A stretch of DNA of 64,000 nt from Rhizobium sp. (GCA_019739215.1 JAHHDR010000026.1:124001-188000); one strand, 5' to 3'; shown: positions 36,630 to 46,418, numbered from the stretch's first letter. Notes: a model not told the origin generated them from the sequence alone. Numbers and translations: made by a program.

Positions 36630-38909
36630 ATGGCGAATGCACCCGGCAAGATGCGCTACCGCGTCGAAGGCATGGACTGCGCGAGTTGCGCGACAAAGAT
36701 TGACACTGCGGTCCGGAGGCTGCCTGGCGTCAACGATGTCTCCGTGTCGGCGACGGCGGGCACCATGACCGTGGACTACGCCGCTGAGGAAAACCTTGAG
36801 GCGGTCGAACGCGCCGTGGTAAAGTTGGGATACGGGGTCTCACCTAAGGACACCCCGGACAGGGCCGCGCCCAAGCCTACCGCCCTCGCAGATTCCCATA
36901 AAGGACATGACAACGACCATGAAGGTCATGATCACGATCACGAGGGTCACGATCATTCAAACGCCAAGCATGACGACGGCGACAAGACCGAGGAGAGCCT
37001 CGGTCTGCACGGGCACGACCATGGTCCATCGGATGGCCCCTGGTGGAAATCCAAGAAAGCGCTTCTGACACTGGCCAGCGGCGCGGCGCTTGTCGTCGCC
37101 TATCTCGTCGGTCATTTCGTGCCCGCGATCGACAAATACGCCTTCGCGGTCGCGATGCTGGTCGGCCTCGTGCCGATCGCCAGGCGTGCGGTCGCGGCTG
37201 CGCTGGCGGGCATTCCTTTCACGATCGAGACATTGATGACCATCGCGGCGGTCGGCGCGGTCGTGATCAATGCGAGCGAGGAAGCCGCCGCGGTGGTTTT
37301 CCTGTTCCTTGTCGGCGAACTTCTGGAAGGCATAGCCGCCGGACGGGCGCGGGCCAGCATCCAGTCTTTGACCACGCTCGTCCCGAAGACCGCGCTCATT
37401 GAGGAAAACGGCAAGACCCGCGAGGTCCAGGCCGACACGCTCGAAATCGGCGCGGTGATCGTCGTGAGGCCGGGGGACCGTATTCCAGCCGACGGAACCA
37501 TCATCGATGGAGCCAGCGCGATCAACGAAGCGCCCGTCACCGGGGAGAGCACCCCCGTCCGCAAGGAGAAGGACGCCAGCGTTTTCGCGGGCACGATCAA
37601 TGGCGAGGCGGTCCTCAAAATCAAGGTCACTGCTGCGGCGGCGGACAACACCATCGCCCGCGTCGTGAAGCTCGTCGAAGAGGCACAGGAATCCAAGAGC
37701 CCCACCGAGCGGTTCATCGATCGCTTCTCGAGGTACTACACCCCCGGGGTGCTCGCCGTCGGCGCGCTGGTCGCCATCGTGCCTCCGGTGGTCGCCGGAG
37801 GCTCCTGGTCCGAATGGATTTACAAGGGCCTCGCCGTCCTCCTGATCGGCTGCCCCTGCGCTCTCGTGATTTCGACGCCCGCGGCCATCGCCGCGTCGCT
37901 TTCGGCGGGCGCGCGCCGCGGCCTTCTCCTCAAGGGCGGTGCCGTCCTCGAGGGCCTCGGGAAGATCACGGTCGTCGCGCTGGACAAGACGGGCACGCTG
38001 ACCGAGGGCAAGCCCAAGGTCACCGATGTCATAGCCGTCGCCAAAACGGAAACCGAGGTCCTGGCTCTGGCGGCGGCGCTGGAGACAGGCTCAAGTCATC
38101 CGTTGGCTGTGGCGATCCTGGCAAAGGCCGAGGAAGCCAAGGTCCAGACCCCGGCCGCTTCGGAATCGAAAGCGATCGGCGGCAAGGGCGTCAGCGCCAC
38201 CATCGAAGGCGTTTCGGTGTTTCTCGGATCGCCGCAGGCGGCCGCGGAACTGGCGACGATCCCCGCCGATCTCAAGGAACGCATCCGGGTCCTCAACGAC
38301 GAAGGCAAGACGGTGTCGATCCTGCTGGCGGGCCAGCAGGTCGCTGGCGCGTTGGCGATGCGCGACGAACCGCGCCCAGACGCACGGGAGGGCCTGCAGG
38401 CTCTGAAAGACCTCGGCATCCAGACGGTCATGCTCACGGGCGACAACAGCCGGACAGCCAAGGCGATCGGCGCGCAACTCGGAATGGACGATGTCCGGGC
38501 CGAGTTGATGCCCGAGGACAAGCAGAAGATCGTCGGCGAGCTGAAGTCGAAGGGGATGATCGTCGCCAAGATCGGAGACGGCATCAACGACGCGCCGGCG
38601 CTCGCCGCCGCCGATGTCGGGATCGCGATGGGCGGTGGTACCGACGTCGCCCTCGAAACGGCCGATGCCGCCATTCTCCATGGTCGGGTCCGGGACATCT
38701 CGCGGATGATCCAGCTTTCGAAGAACACAATGGCCAACATAACCCAGAATATCACGATCGCTCTCGGCCTGAAGGCCGTGTTCCTTGTGACGACCATCAT
38801 CGGCGTGACCGGACTCTGGCCCGCGATTCTCGCCGATACCGGGGCGACGGTGCTTGTCACTTTGAACGCCCTGCGACTGCTCTCGCCGAAACTGGGTGGA
38901 GAGGTCTAA
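36630..38909 (+). CDS. Zn/Cd/Pb-transporting P1B-type ATPase
   Basis: 759 residues. N-terminal HMA domain with GMDCASCATKID, then a His/Asp-rich linker (HKGHDNDHEGHDHDHEGHDH), eight predicted helices with the ion motif IGCPCALVIST, actuator TGES, phosphorylation DKTGTLTEGKP, and hinge GDGINDAPAL. CPC plus the His-rich linker favour zinc/cadmium/lead (ZntA/CadA class) over copper. It exports the metal from the cytoplasm. First gene of a long operon continuing into copper chaperones (TAATG overlap with the next gene). Confidence 0.93.
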   Translation: MANAPGKMRYRVEGMDCASCATKIDTAVRRLPGVNDVSVSATAGTMTVDYAAEENLEAVERAVVKLGYGVSPKDTPDRAAPKPTALADSHKGHDNDHEGHDHDHEGHDHSNAKHDDGDKTEESLGLHGHDHGPSDGPWWKSKKALLTLASGAALVVAYLVGHFVPAIDKYAFAVAMLVGLVPIARRAVAAALAGIPFTIETLMTIAAVGAVVINASEEAAAVVFLFLVGELLEGIAAGRARASIQSLTTLVPKTALIEENGKTREVQADTLEIGAVIVVRPGDRIPADGTIIDGASAINEAPVTGESTPVRKEKDASVFAGTINGEAVLKIKVTAAAADNTIARVVKLVEEAQESKSPTERFIDRFSRYYTPGVLAVGALVAIVPPVVAGGSWSEWIYKGLAVLLIGCPCALVISTPAAIAASLSAGARRGLLLKGGAVLEGLGKITVVALDKTGTLTEGKPKVTDVIAVAKTETEVLALAAALETGSSHPLAVAILAKAEEAKVQTPAASESKAIGGKGVSATIEGVSVFLGSPQAAAELATIPADLKERIRVLNDEGKTVSILLAGQQVAGALAMRDEPRPDAREGLQALKDLGIQTVMLTGDNSRTAKAIGAQLGMDDVRAELMPEDKQKIVGELKSKGMIVAKIGDGINDAPALAAADVGIAMGGGTDVALETADAAILHGRVRDISRMIQLSKNTMANITQNITIALGLKAVFLVTTIIGVTGLWPAILADTGATVLVTLNALRLLSPKLGGEV

Positions 38910-39391
38910 TGATTGATCGGTTCGTCGCAGTGCTTTTGACTTTCTCGGCATTCTCACTGTCCGCGGTCACGCAGGAGGCGCGGGCTGCGGACCTGACAAT
39001 CAAAAGAGCGTGGTCGCGCGTTGCGCCACTAGGTGCTCCCGTGCTTGGGGGCTACCTCTCGATCAAGAACGACGGCGGCGAAGCCGACCGCCTCTTGGCG
39101 GTGTCGTCTCCGATCAGCGACAATGTCCAAATCCATTCGTCCGCAGTCAAAGACGGTGTGGCAACCATGCGGCAGGTGACCGATGGAGTGGCCATCCCGT
39201 CTGGCGAAACCGTTGAGTTCGAGCCGGGTGAGCTTCACCTGATGCTGCTGAACCCGAAGTCTCGCCCCGGGGAAGGTGAGAAAATCCCCCTCACGTTGGT
39301 GTTCGAGAAGGCGGGCCCGCTTGACGTCGAACTGGTTGTCGCACGCTCGCCGCCGGAGGTGGCCAACGAGCATCAGGACCATATGCAATGA
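38909..39391 (+). CDS. PCuAC-type periplasmic copper chaperone
   Basis: 160 residues. Signal peptide (RFVAVLLTFSAFSLSAVTQEARA), then the PCuAC fold: APVLGGYLSIKNDGGEADRLL, VQIHSSAVKDGVATMRQV and FEPGELHLMLLNPK, giving the H(M)x10Mx21HxM-type copper site. Delivers Cu(I) to the cytochrome oxidase CuA site together with SCO proteins, one of which is encoded next (4-bp overlap). Confidence 0.9.
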   Translation: MIDRFVAVLLTFSAFSLSAVTQEARAADLTIKRAWSRVAPLGAPVLGGYLSIKNDGGEADRLLAVSSPISDNVQIHSSAVKDGVATMRQVTDGVAIPSGETVEFEPGELHLMLLNPKSRPGEGEKIPLTLVFEKAGPLDVELVVARSPPEVANEHQDHMQ

Positions 39392-40041
39392 CACCTCGCT
39401 TTCGACGGCTTCTGCCGATCTATCTCTCGGCTGCGGCAGTTGTCCTGGCGCTCTCGGTCTATGTCAGGCTTCCAACGGTCGCGACCAACCAAGTGACAAC
39501 TCAACCTGGTCTGGAGATCGGCGAATTCAAGCTCGAGACATTGGATGGCAGGGAATTCACCAAGGTGAACGTCCAGGGGCGTCCCCTCGCCGTCTTCTTC
39601 GGGTTTACCTATTGCCCTGAAATCTGCCCGACCACGCTCGCCGAGCTCACGTCTTTGCTCAAGGAAATGGGTGAAGCGGCCAACGAGCTTACGCCGATCT
39701 TCATCACGGTCGATCCGGAGCGCGACAGCGCCGAAGCTCTCAGGCGGTACATGACGGCATTCGATCCGCGGATCATCGCCCTTCGCGGCGACGTAGATGC
39801 CACGCGGCTCGCCGCCAAGGCCTTCTCAGCCACCTTCAAAAAGGTCCCGACTGACGGGGGCGACTACACGATGGATCACAGCGCGGGCGTGAGGCTCGTC
39901 AAGGCTGACGGGACGTTGCAGGGCACCCTCGATATGCACGACAGTCGTAGCGCTCAAGTCAAGAAGCTGGTGATGCTGGCGCACACCGCCGCCACCCATG
40001 TCTCCAGCAATGAAGACCCGTTGGCGAGGGCGGCGGAGTGA
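39388..40041 (+). CDS. SCO1/SenC-family protein
   Basis: 217 residues. N-terminal membrane anchor, thioredoxin fold with copper/redox motif FFGFTYCPEICPTTLAEL and the distal His in TMDHSAGVRLV. It helps assemble the CuA centre or acts as a thiol reductase on the periplasmic face. Overlaps PCuAC upstream; operon with further export and redox genes. Confidence 0.92.
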   Translation: MTPRFRRLLPIYLSAAAVVLALSVYVRLPTVATNQVTTQPGLEIGEFKLETLDGREFTKVNVQGRPLAVFFGFTYCPEICPTTLAELTSLLKEMGEAANELTPIFITVDPERDSAEALRRYMTAFDPRIIALRGDVDATRLAAKAFSATFKKVPTDGGDYTMDHSAGVRLVKADGTLQGTLDMHDSRSAQVKKLVMLAHTAATHVSSNEDPLARAAE

Positions 40042-40078
40042 GCAGGAGGACGGGAGTGCCAAACATAGGACACACATC

Positions 40079-40570
40079 ATGCCAATGAGACTCGCAACGC
40101 TGACGGTCGCATGGGCCGCCATCGCGTCGACATCGATTGCCTCTGGTCGAGACCTACACGACTCATCATCGGCCTATGAAGGCACCGTGCTGGTCGAACA
40201 CGCCGAGTTCATTCCATTTGGCTCGGACGGATTTGCCGGATACCTGACGATCTGGAACGGCTCGGCGTCGGACAAGGTGATCCGTTCGGTAGAGGTCGAG
40301 GCCTTCGGAAAGGCTGACTTGGCGAAACGTGTCAGCGACGATGTCGTGCGCACGATGCTCGACACATCGGTTGTCACCGTGCCGTCCAAGTCCGAACTCC
40401 ACATGGACGTCGACACCGTCTTCCTCCTGTTGGATGGTTCCTCGCCAATCGACAGCGCCCAGGTCACCGTCCGGTTCGACGACGGATCGACGACCTTGGC
40501 GAAAGGACGGTTCGTAACAGATCGAACCTCGTTGACGGACCACCATCATCCTGCGGCGGCCAAACCATGA
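40079..40570 (+). CDS. Second, diverged copper-chaperone-like periplasmic protein
   Basis: 163 residues from ATG 40079. Signal peptide RLATLTVAWAAIASTSIASG, beta-sandwich with FAGYLTIWNGSASDKVIRSVEVEAF and SELHMDVDTVFLLLDG, which parallels the PCuAC plan, and a His-rich end (TDHHHPAAAKP). Metal ligands are not in the canonical positions, so copper binding is likely but not certain. The next small ORF overlaps by ATGA. Confidence 0.65.
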   Translation: MPMRLATLTVAWAAIASTSIASGRDLHDSSSAYEGTVLVEHAEFIPFGSDGFAGYLTIWNGSASDKVIRSVEVEAFGKADLAKRVSDDVVRTMLDTSVVTVPSKSELHMDVDTVFLLLDGSSPIDSAQVTVRFDDGSTTLAKGRFVTDRTSLTDHHHPAAAKP

Positions 40571-40719
40571 CGCAGCCCGCAACCATCGGCAGCCTGAGGG
40601 CGCTGGCCGCCGGGTTCGTCTTCAGCATGACGTTCGCGATGGGCGGCTGCACCGGGTCCGATGTGGATCAGCGTGGAAACCGAGTCCCCGTCCGGACAAC
40701 TGTCGCCATCAATTCATAA
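40567..40719 (+). CDS. Small lipoprotein (50 aa)
   Basis: Starts at an ATG overlapping the previous stop (ATGA) and ends TAA at 40719. MTQPATIGSLRALAAG is followed by a hydrophobic stretch and lipobox A-M-G-G-C, then TGSDVDQRGNRVPVRTT. Probably anchored in a membrane. Overlap on both sides of the operon supports translation; no homologue recognised. Confidence 0.6.
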   Translation: MTQPATIGSLRALAAGFVFSMTFAMGGCTGSDVDQRGNRVPVRTTVAINS

Positions 40720-40729
40720 GGAGTAACCA

Positions 40730-40915
40730 GTGCCCAATGTCAGTGAAGTCCGCGAGCGCCAGAGGATGCGCAACAGGGTCACCGTGATCCTGTTGATCCT
40801 CTTTGTCGCCATCATATTCGCTCTCAGCTTCAGCCACGTCCTCAAAGAACAGCCCCCGGTGAAGAAGAAGACGTTTGTTGAGGAGCCTGCAGTCGAAACA
40901 TCGGCGCTTGGTTGA
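40730..40915 (+). CDS. Small single-pass membrane protein (61 aa)
   Basis: GTG start 5 nt after AAGGAGTAACCA. One helix (VTVILLILFVAIIFALSFSHVL) with a basic cytoplasmic N-terminus and a short Lys/Glu-rich tail. Looks like the small CoxF/CtaG-adjacent type proteins; function unknown. In line with the copper/oxidase-maturation operon. Confidence 0.7.
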   Translation: MPNVSEVRERQRMRNRVTVILLILFVAIIFALSFSHVLKEQPPVKKKTFVEEPAVETSALG

Positions 40916-40928
40916 TCGGAGAGAGCTA

Positions 40929-41351
40929 ATGCCCAACACCGCCACTGCATGGGGACCGCTCTTCGCCGCTTGGATGGTCGCGCTCGTAGCGACGCTCGGT
41001 GCGCTCTTCATCGGCGAGGTCATGGGGCAGACGCCCTGTGTCCTTTGCTGGTATCAGCGCGCGTTCATGTTCCCGCTCGCGATCGTGTTGTGCGTTGCGG
41101 CTTTCCGCGACGACGGCCGCGTTTGGTTCTACGCGGGTCCGCTGGCGCTCGTCGGGCTCCTGATAGCCGCCTACCACACCCTGCTTTATTTCGGGTTCGT
41201 CGCCGAGGCGCTCAAACCCTGCGGAAAAGGCCCTTCCTGCTCGGATGCCGCCATGTCGGTCCTGGGAATGCCGATCCCATTGCTTTCACTTGCCTCGTTC
41301 GCCGCGGTCATCGTGCTGCTGGTAATCGCCAACAAAAGGAGTGCTCCATGA
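40929..41351 (+). CDS. dsbB: Disulfide bond formation protein DsbB
   Basis: 140 residues, four helices. Redox pairs: GQTPCVLCWYQRAFMFPLA (first CxxC) and CGKGPSCSD (second loop). Reoxidises periplasmic DsbA using quinone. ATG 40929 follows GGAGAGCTA. The stop overlaps the start of the DsbA-like partner, forming a matched oxidative-folding pair. Confidence 0.93.
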   Translation: MPNTATAWGPLFAAWMVALVATLGALFIGEVMGQTPCVLCWYQRAFMFPLAIVLCVAAFRDDGRVWFYAGPLALVGLLIAAYHTLLYFGFVAEALKPCGKGPSCSDAAMSVLGMPIPLLSLASFAAVIVLLVIANKRSAP

Positions 41352-42001
41352 ACAAACGTCTTTTGGTAATCCTCGCGGCGCTTGCCGCCGTCGGGGTCTT
41401 CGCGGCCGGCTCGGTCCTCTACACGCCACCGCAGAAGGAACAGGCGACCGCCCCGGTGGAAGAAACGTCGCTGGTCCGCAAACATTCGCCCGTGATTGGG
41501 AAGGTCGATGCGCCCGTCACCATCGTTGAATTCCTCGATCCGTCCTGCGAGGCATGCCGGGCGTTCTTCCCCATCGTGAAGGACGTTCTCGCGCAATATC
41601 CTGACGATGTCCGACTGGTGGTTCGCTACGCGGCGTTTCATCCGGGCTCGGACGAAGCCGTCAGGATCATCGAAGCATCGCGGCGACAGGACAAGTTCGA
41701 ACAGGTCCTCGCGGCGCTTTTCGAAAACCAGGACCGATGGGCGGCGCATGGCTCGCCGGATTTGAAGCAGGCCTGGGAGATCGCGCGCGGCGCAGGCGTC
41801 GAGCTCATGCAAGCCAGGCTCGACGGCGTGAAGCCGGAAGTGGATGCCATCCTCAAGCAGGACGCCGCGGATGTCGCCACCAACAAGGTCGAGCAAACTC
41901 CGACCTTCTTCGTCAATGGAGCGCCTCTGACGGAGTTCAGCGAAGAGGGTTTTAAGGCACTCGTCAAACGGCAGGTGGACGCCGTCCGCAGCGGCTCTTA
42001 G
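41348..42001 (+). CDS. DsbA/ScsC-like periplasmic thiol oxidoreductase
   Basis: 217 residues. N-terminal signal/anchor, VIGKVDAPVTIVEFLDPSCEACRAFFPIVKDVL with active site CEAC, and the cis-Pro segment EQTPTFFVNG. It introduces or shuffles disulfides, probably in copper or oxidase proteins encoded nearby. Coupled to dsbB (4-bp overlap). Confidence 0.9.
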   Translation: MNKRLLVILAALAAVGVFAAGSVLYTPPQKEQATAPVEETSLVRKHSPVIGKVDAPVTIVEFLDPSCEACRAFFPIVKDVLAQYPDDVRLVVRYAAFHPGSDEAVRIIEASRRQDKFEQVLAALFENQDRWAAHGSPDLKQAWEIARGAGVELMQARLDGVKPEVDAILKQDAADVATNKVEQTPTFFVNGAPLTEFSEEGFKALVKRQVDAVRSGS

Positions 42002-42015
42002 GCGGAGGTCATGTG

Positions 42016-42345
42016 ATGAAGCGTGTACTGATCGCCGTCGTCCTTCTGCTGACGGCCTGCGCCAAGCCGCCGGAGGATATCTCCGCCGCGGTGGTGCCCG
42101 TCGATCCTTATCTGCGAAAGACCTGCGTCGAACTGGCCGCACTGCATGCGGAGCGCCGACGAACGCTGAGCGACCTGGAGGCGCGGCAGCGCGCCACCGT
42201 CCAGGAGGATCGGGACGCCATGTGGGCTGTCCATGTCCCGGTGGGCAGCATCCGTGGGGGCGACAATGAAGAGGATGTCGCATCGACCAAAGGCGAGCTG
42301 CTGGCCATCGCGTCCGCTCGCCGTGCCGGAGGATGTGATCTCTAG
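42016..42345 (+). CDS. Small lipoprotein, unknown
   Basis: 109 residues from ATG 42016 (GTG 42013 possible). Signal peptide with lipobox LLLTACAKPPE. Then a helical region with LRKTCVELAALHAERRRTLSDLEARQRATV. No recognised family. Last gene of the rightward redox/copper operon; about 200 bp without a gene follow. Confidence 0.65.
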   Translation: MKRVLIAVVLLLTACAKPPEDISAAVVPVDPYLRKTCVELAALHAERRRTLSDLEARQRATVQEDRDAMWAVHVPVGSIRGGDNEEDVASTKGELLAIASARRAGGCDL

Positions 42346-42542
42346 TTCGACGCCAATCCCATCGGCTCTGGTCGGAAGCCAAGTGTCAGACACTTCGGGA
42401 AATGGAATGTGGAGCTTCGCCGACGGGTGGTCCATACAACCGACATGAATATTCGTTAGTCGTGGCTCGTTCATCGTTGGGGCACGACCATACGACGGAC
42501 GCCCGTTCGATGGTGACAAACAGGGACAGGAGAGCCAAACTC

Positions 42543-43223
42543 GTGGCGACATTCAATCTCACCAAAGGCCAGTCATTTCGGATCAAGAAGGACATTCAGC
42601 TCGTCCACTCCGGCCTGGTCTGGGATTCACCGGACGATTCGGGGCCGCCGTTCGATCTCGACGTCCATTGCTTCGCGTTGATCCACCCTGGTGGCGACCG
42701 CGCCCACGCCCGCCTGTACAACTTCGGCTCGCACGCCCTTTGCTATGCCTTCGTCCGGGGGCCAGGCAATCTCGACGGTTCGCTCAACAAGCGCCCCGAT
42801 GGCTCGTTCGAGACAGATGACGGTTCCATGTGGCACCAACGCGACGACCGCACCGGACGCGGCAGCGTCACCGTGGACGATGACAACGATGCCGGACATC
42901 ACGACGAGGGGTTCCGCGAGGAATTCAAGATCATCCTGGCGAAGTTGCCGTCTGAGATCGCCGAGCTCGCCGTCTGGGCCACGATCCATGACGCAGGGCG
43001 TAAGAACCAGGACTTCGGCAAGGTCAAAAACGCCTACATCGAGGTCTGCGACATGGCCGACGTCGAACTCTGCCGATACCAGCTCACCCAGGAGTTCGCG
43101 GGCAAGGCCACCATCCAGGTCGCCTCCTTTCTGAAACAGACCGACGGCTCGTGGGAATTCCAGGCGGTCGGGAATGCAACCAGCGCCGACCTTGGCGAAG
43201 TGATCGAGACCTATCTCCGCTGA
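42543..43223 (+). CDS. TerD-family protein
   Basis: 226 residues from GTG 42543, 12 nt after AGGAG; an ATG at 42510 is possible. Matches the TerD fold: NLTKGQSFRI, PFDLDVHCFALIHPGGD, DGSMWHQRDDRTG, a calcium-site-like acidic loop DDDNDAGHHDEGFREEF, and IHDAGRKNQDFGKVKNAYIEVCD. TerD proteins bind calcium and mark tellurite/phage/colicin stress islands. Paired with a vWA protein. Confidence 0.85.
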   Translation: MATFNLTKGQSFRIKKDIQLVHSGLVWDSPDDSGPPFDLDVHCFALIHPGGDRAHARLYNFGSHALCYAFVRGPGNLDGSLNKRPDGSFETDDGSMWHQRDDRTGRGSVTVDDDNDAGHHDEGFREEFKIILAKLPSEIAELAVWATIHDAGRKNQDFGKVKNAYIEVCDMADVELCRYQLTQEFAGKATIQVASFLKQTDGSWEFQAVGNATSADLGEVIETYLR

Positions 43224-43266
43224 ACGTGCGAAATCGCCCCCAACCCCATTTCATAGGATGATCCGA

Positions 43267-44043
43267 ATGACGACGTTCAAACTTGAGAAGCCCGAAGAGG
43301 AAATCCGCCGGGTGGGTTTCGTGCTGCAGAAGCAGGGCATACACGAGCGCATCCCGGCGCAGGTCGGGCTCAATATCGACGTGTCCGGATCGATGCAGAA
43401 CCTGTTCTCGGGCGGAATCGTGCAGTCGGCGCTGGAACGCGTGCTCCCCGTCGCCCTCTATTTCGACGACGACGGACGGATCGACACCTGGGTGTTCTCC
43501 GGCGACGCCAACATGGCCGCGATCACGCAGGCGACGGCCGAGAATTACAAAGACTATGTAAAGCGCGAAATCACCGACAACCGCGATCTCGACGGCATCC
43601 TGTGGGGCGGTACGAACTACGGCCCAGTGATCCGGTCCAACCTGCTCACTTACGGCCTGCTTGAAGTTCATGAGCCGGAGGGACTGCTCGGCATGATTTT
43701 CGGTCGCAGGCGCGATGTCCTGGGCGAGGAAACCCGGTCTGGTATTCCCGCCATTAATTACTTCCTGACCGATGGCGAAAACTCGGACATCGAGAATGCC
43801 TGGAATCTGCTTGAAGAGGCAGAACACGCGGAATCGCAAATCTACTACATCATGGTCGGCATCGGCCGCGAGGACTTCACCTTCCTCAGACGGGCCGCCG
43901 AGGCTTTTCCCAATGTCGGTTTCGTCAACGTGGAGGACCTCGGGAGTTTCGTTGGAAGCGATGATGCCTACGAGAAACTGCTGCCCGCCGAATTGTGCTC
44001 ATGGTTGAAGCACGAGCATGAGGGCGAGGAGGACCATCACTGA
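43267..44043 (+). CDS. vWA-domain protein (TerF/TerY-like)
   Basis: 258 residues from ATG 43267 (ATG 43258 also possible). The vWA fold has a complete MIDAS: GLNIDVSGSMQNL, the Thr in GGTNYGPVI, and FLTDGENSD. Such proteins work with TerD-family partners in stress islands, perhaps assembling metal-ion-dependent complexes. Gap to terD is 43 bp; one operon. Followed by a strong terminator. Confidence 0.87.
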   Translation: MTTFKLEKPEEEIRRVGFVLQKQGIHERIPAQVGLNIDVSGSMQNLFSGGIVQSALERVLPVALYFDDDGRIDTWVFSGDANMAAITQATAENYKDYVKREITDNRDLDGILWGGTNYGPVIRSNLLTYGLLEVHEPEGLLGMIFGRRRDVLGEETRSGIPAINYFLTDGENSDIENAWNLLEEAEHAESQIYYIMVGIGREDFTFLRRAAEAFPNVGFVNVEDLGSFVGSDDAYEKLLPAELCSWLKHEHEGEEDHH

Positions 44044-44188
44044 TGACCAGTCGCGATTGCGGGCTTGTTACCCAAGGAACTGCGCCAGTCGCACGGGGCT
44101 GCCATAACAGTTCCATTGAGGGCGGACTTGGGAAGCCAGCCTTCGAAAATCTCCTGAGAGCGCGTGGCTTGTCCTCCCCGCGCCGCGG

Positions 44189-44220
44189 ACCCGGCCCTTT
44201 TCATGGGGGGCCGGGTTTTT
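44189..44220 (+). terminator. Rho-independent terminator after the vWA gene
   Basis: Stem ACCCGGCCC / GGGCCGGGT (44189-44197 with 44208-44216) followed by TTTTT on the plus strand. Its reverse may also serve the convergent YkgJ gene. Confidence 0.85.
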
Positions 44221-44230
44221 GCGTTCCAAG

Positions 44231-44986
44231 TCACAGATACCGCTCAAGTTCCACCGCCGCCTCCCTATAATAAGCATTGAACTCGGTCATCTTGGGATTC
44301 CCTGAAGTCTTCGTATCCCAGTCTCGAAGCAAGGAGTGCTGCGCGCGCGCGAACGCCGCGAGGTCCAATCCGCGGTCGTATCGGAGATAGGACACAAAGC
44401 TCGCCACCACCCGTCCGGTCGGCGTCGTCTGGGCGGCCTTTGCAACCCTGGCCATCATCGCGGGCGAGTGCTTCAACAGCAGGTCCGCGTAGCGCCTGAT
44501 CGCGGACGCCTGGTCCAGCAATCGGCCGCGCTCCGCTTCGAAGTCCGCACGATCGACGATCCGATGGTCCCGATAGACGACGGGCGCAGCATCGGAGGTG
44601 TCGCAGAGCCAGCCGCCACGGGGTTGAAGCAGGTCGGTTTGATGGTCTTCGTCCTTGTAGGCGTAAAACGGCATTGTGCGGCAGCGGATGGGCTTGGTCT
44701 TATGGATTCCGCAGAGGTTCTCGGGTGTCAGCTGTGGGCAGGGCATCGAAGGAGGCACGAACGACACCGGGTTCACGAGCAACTGCATTTTCTTCTTGGG
44801 CGGCAGGACCACCGATGCCCCGATCCGCTCCAACACGGCTTGCCCGCGCGTGCCCGGTTTCACTGGCGTTATCATCATGGCCAGCGGAAACGTGTCGGCC
44901 ATGTCGATGGCCTCCCGGATCGTCAGGGGCACCAGCCCGCTACAACATAAGCCACAGGCGGTGCAGGCAAACCGTCTCTCTGACAT
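44231..44986 (-). CDS. YkgJ-family cysteine-cluster protein
   Basis: 251 residues from ATG 44986 ([17 protein letters not shown]). N-terminal CxxCGxCC plus [27 protein letters not shown] supply the eight-Cys cluster of the YkgJ (CxxCxxCC) family, which binds zinc or iron-sulfur. Biochemical role unknown. Follows the YchJ-like gene by 2 bp on the same strand. Confidence 0.87.
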   Translation of the reverse strand: MSERRFACTACGLCCSGLVPLTIREAIDMADTFPLAMMITPVKPGTRGQAVLERIGASVVLPPKKKMQLLVNPVSFVPPSMPCPQLTPENLCGIHKTKPIRCRTMPFYAYKDEDHQTDLLQPRGGWLCDTSDAAPVVYRDHRIVDRADFEAERGRLLDQASAIRRYADLLLKHSPAMMARVAKAAQTTPTGRVVASFVSYLRYDRGLDLAAFARAQHSLLRDWDTKTSGNPKMTEFNAYYREAAVELERYL

Positions 44987-44988
44987 CG

Positions 44989-45471
44989 TCACGCACCGCA
45001 GCACTTCTTGAACTTTTTGCCCGAACCGCAGGGGCATGGGTCGTTTCGGCCGACCTTGTCCACGCGAACGGGCGGCGACTTTGGATTCACCTCGCTGTCG
45101 TCATAGCGCCAGTCGCCACCGACGCGCCGGAAGGTGGCAATCTCCAGCTGGGTGAATTCCCGACCACCGTTTCGATATCGGAAGGAGAACTTGACCCTCC
45201 CCTCGTCGTCTTCCGCCTGGCCTCCTTCGGTTTGAAGTATCTCAAGACCGACCCATTCGGTGCCGGGGAGCGAGGCCGCCAGGTCGACCCGGTTGAAGGT
45301 ATCGAGAGCGTGGTCGGTGCATGTCCGCTCGACATGGTCGAGATCGCCTAGAGTAAAGGCGACATAGCGCGACCGCATGAGCGCCTCTGCCGTCGGCGCG
45401 GGCGCTCCCGCAATGATGGGGCCGCAGCATCGGTCGAAATCTGTGGTCGATCCGCAGGGGCAGAGAGTCAT
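44989..45471 (-). CDS. YchJ-like protein with SEC-C zinc motif
   Basis: 160 residues from ATG 45471. SEC-C-type Cys motif at both ends: [18 protein letters not shown] and [17 protein letters not shown]. The middle is an NTF2-like domain ([22 protein letters not shown]). UPF0225/YchJ family, function unknown. Two bases separate its stop from the next ATG, so the two Cys-rich genes are one operon. Confidence 0.9.
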   Translation of the reverse strand: MTLCPCGSTTDFDRCCGPIIAGAPAPTAEALMRSRYVAFTLGDLDHVERTCTDHALDTFNRVDLAASLPGTEWVGLEILQTEGGQAEDDEGRVKFSFRYRNGGREFTQLEIATFRRVGGDWRYDDSEVNPKSPPVRVDKVGRNDPCPCGSGKKFKKCCGA

Positions 45472-45548
45472 AGTTTGTCTTTCTTCGAATAGTGGTCGAA
45501 AATCTAGGTCGAGGCCTCCAAGGGCTCGACCTAAGCGGAAGCGCCGTA

Positions 45549-46418
45549 TCAGGTTGCCACGGTCTGACCGGGGTTCATCATCTCGTTTTCGACGGCATCG
45601 ATCGACGGCCGCTCGTAGGAGGAGATGGTCTTGCGGCCATACTCCAGCGCGACCTGCGGCACGGAGCCGTTCATGTACGCGATGAGCGTCTGCTTGACGA
45701 TGACATAGAGCCGGTTCTGCTTGGATCGTACGGCCTTGATCATGTAGATCAGCGGATTCATGATGCAATAGGACAGAAGAATGCCGGTGAAGGTTCCGAC
45801 AAGTGCTGCGCCGATGAGTTGGCCTAGCACTTCAGGAGGCTCGGTGATCGCGCCCATGGCATGAATGACGCCGAGAACGGCCGCGACGATACCGATGGCG
45901 GGGAACGAGTCGCCCATGTTCTGCAGCGCGTGGTAAGACTTCATGCTGTCATGTGTGATGGTCTCGATTTCCTCGTCCATCAGAGCCTCGATCTCGTGGC
46001 TGCGCGCATTGCCGATGATGATCAGCCGCACATAGTCGCAGATGAACGCCGTCAAGTCCTTGTTCTTGAGAACGGTCGGCGCGGTCTGGAAGATTGACGA
46101 CTCCGCCGGGTTGTCGATATGGGCTTCGATCTCGTTGCGCGACTTCGTACGGAGATCGCGCATCAGCGCGTAGAGGACGCCCAGCGTGTCGAGGTAGTGC
46201 CTCTCCTTGGGCACCTTATAGGCAAACGCTTCGCCGAGCGCCTTGCCCGAGTCCTTGATCACCTTCATCGGCGAGCCGGCGACGAAGGCTCCTAGGCCGG
46301 CACCGATGATGACGATGAATTCGTAGGGTTGCCAGAGCACGTTCAGGTGACCACCAGTGGCCATGAAGCTTCCAATGATGCAGCCGAAGACGATAACCAG
46401 ACCGATGATGATGTTCAC
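45549..46418 (-). CDS. motA: Flagellar motor stator protein MotA, orphan
   Basis: 289 residues from GTG 46418. Rhizobial-type Mot[52 protein letters not shown], the cytoplasmic charged loop, [23 protein letters not shown], and [22 protein letters not shown]. It is the proton-channel partner of MotB. Neither motB nor any flagellar gene is present, although the gene is full length; it lies inside the transposon. Either a captured single gene or a stator variant working with chromosomal MotB. Confidence 0.9.
   Translation of the reverse strand: MNIIIGLVIVFGCIIGSFMATGGHLNVLWQPYEFIVIIGAGLGAFVAGSPMKVIKDSGKALGEAFAYKVPKERHYLDTLGVLYALMRDLRTKSRNEIEAHIDNPAESSIFQTAPTVLKNKDLTAFICDYVRLIIIGNARSHEIEALMDEEIETITHDSMKSYHALQNMGDSFPAIGIVAAVLGVIHAMGAITEPPEVLGQLIGAALVGTFTGILLSYCIMNPLIYMIKAVRSKQNRLYVIVKQTLIAYMNGSVPQVALEYGRKTISSYERPSIDAVENEMMNPGQTVAT

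Noticed and set aside
37814..38908. Open frame running through the P-type ATPase and into the PCuAC gene
   Set aside because: Low-complexity Arg/Gly translation in a shifted frame; the PCuAC signal peptide begins at 38909.
45549..46418. Start of a flagellar gene cluster
   Set aside because: Neighbours are Cys-cluster and His-rich metal-type genes; no fli, flg or motB sequence nearby.
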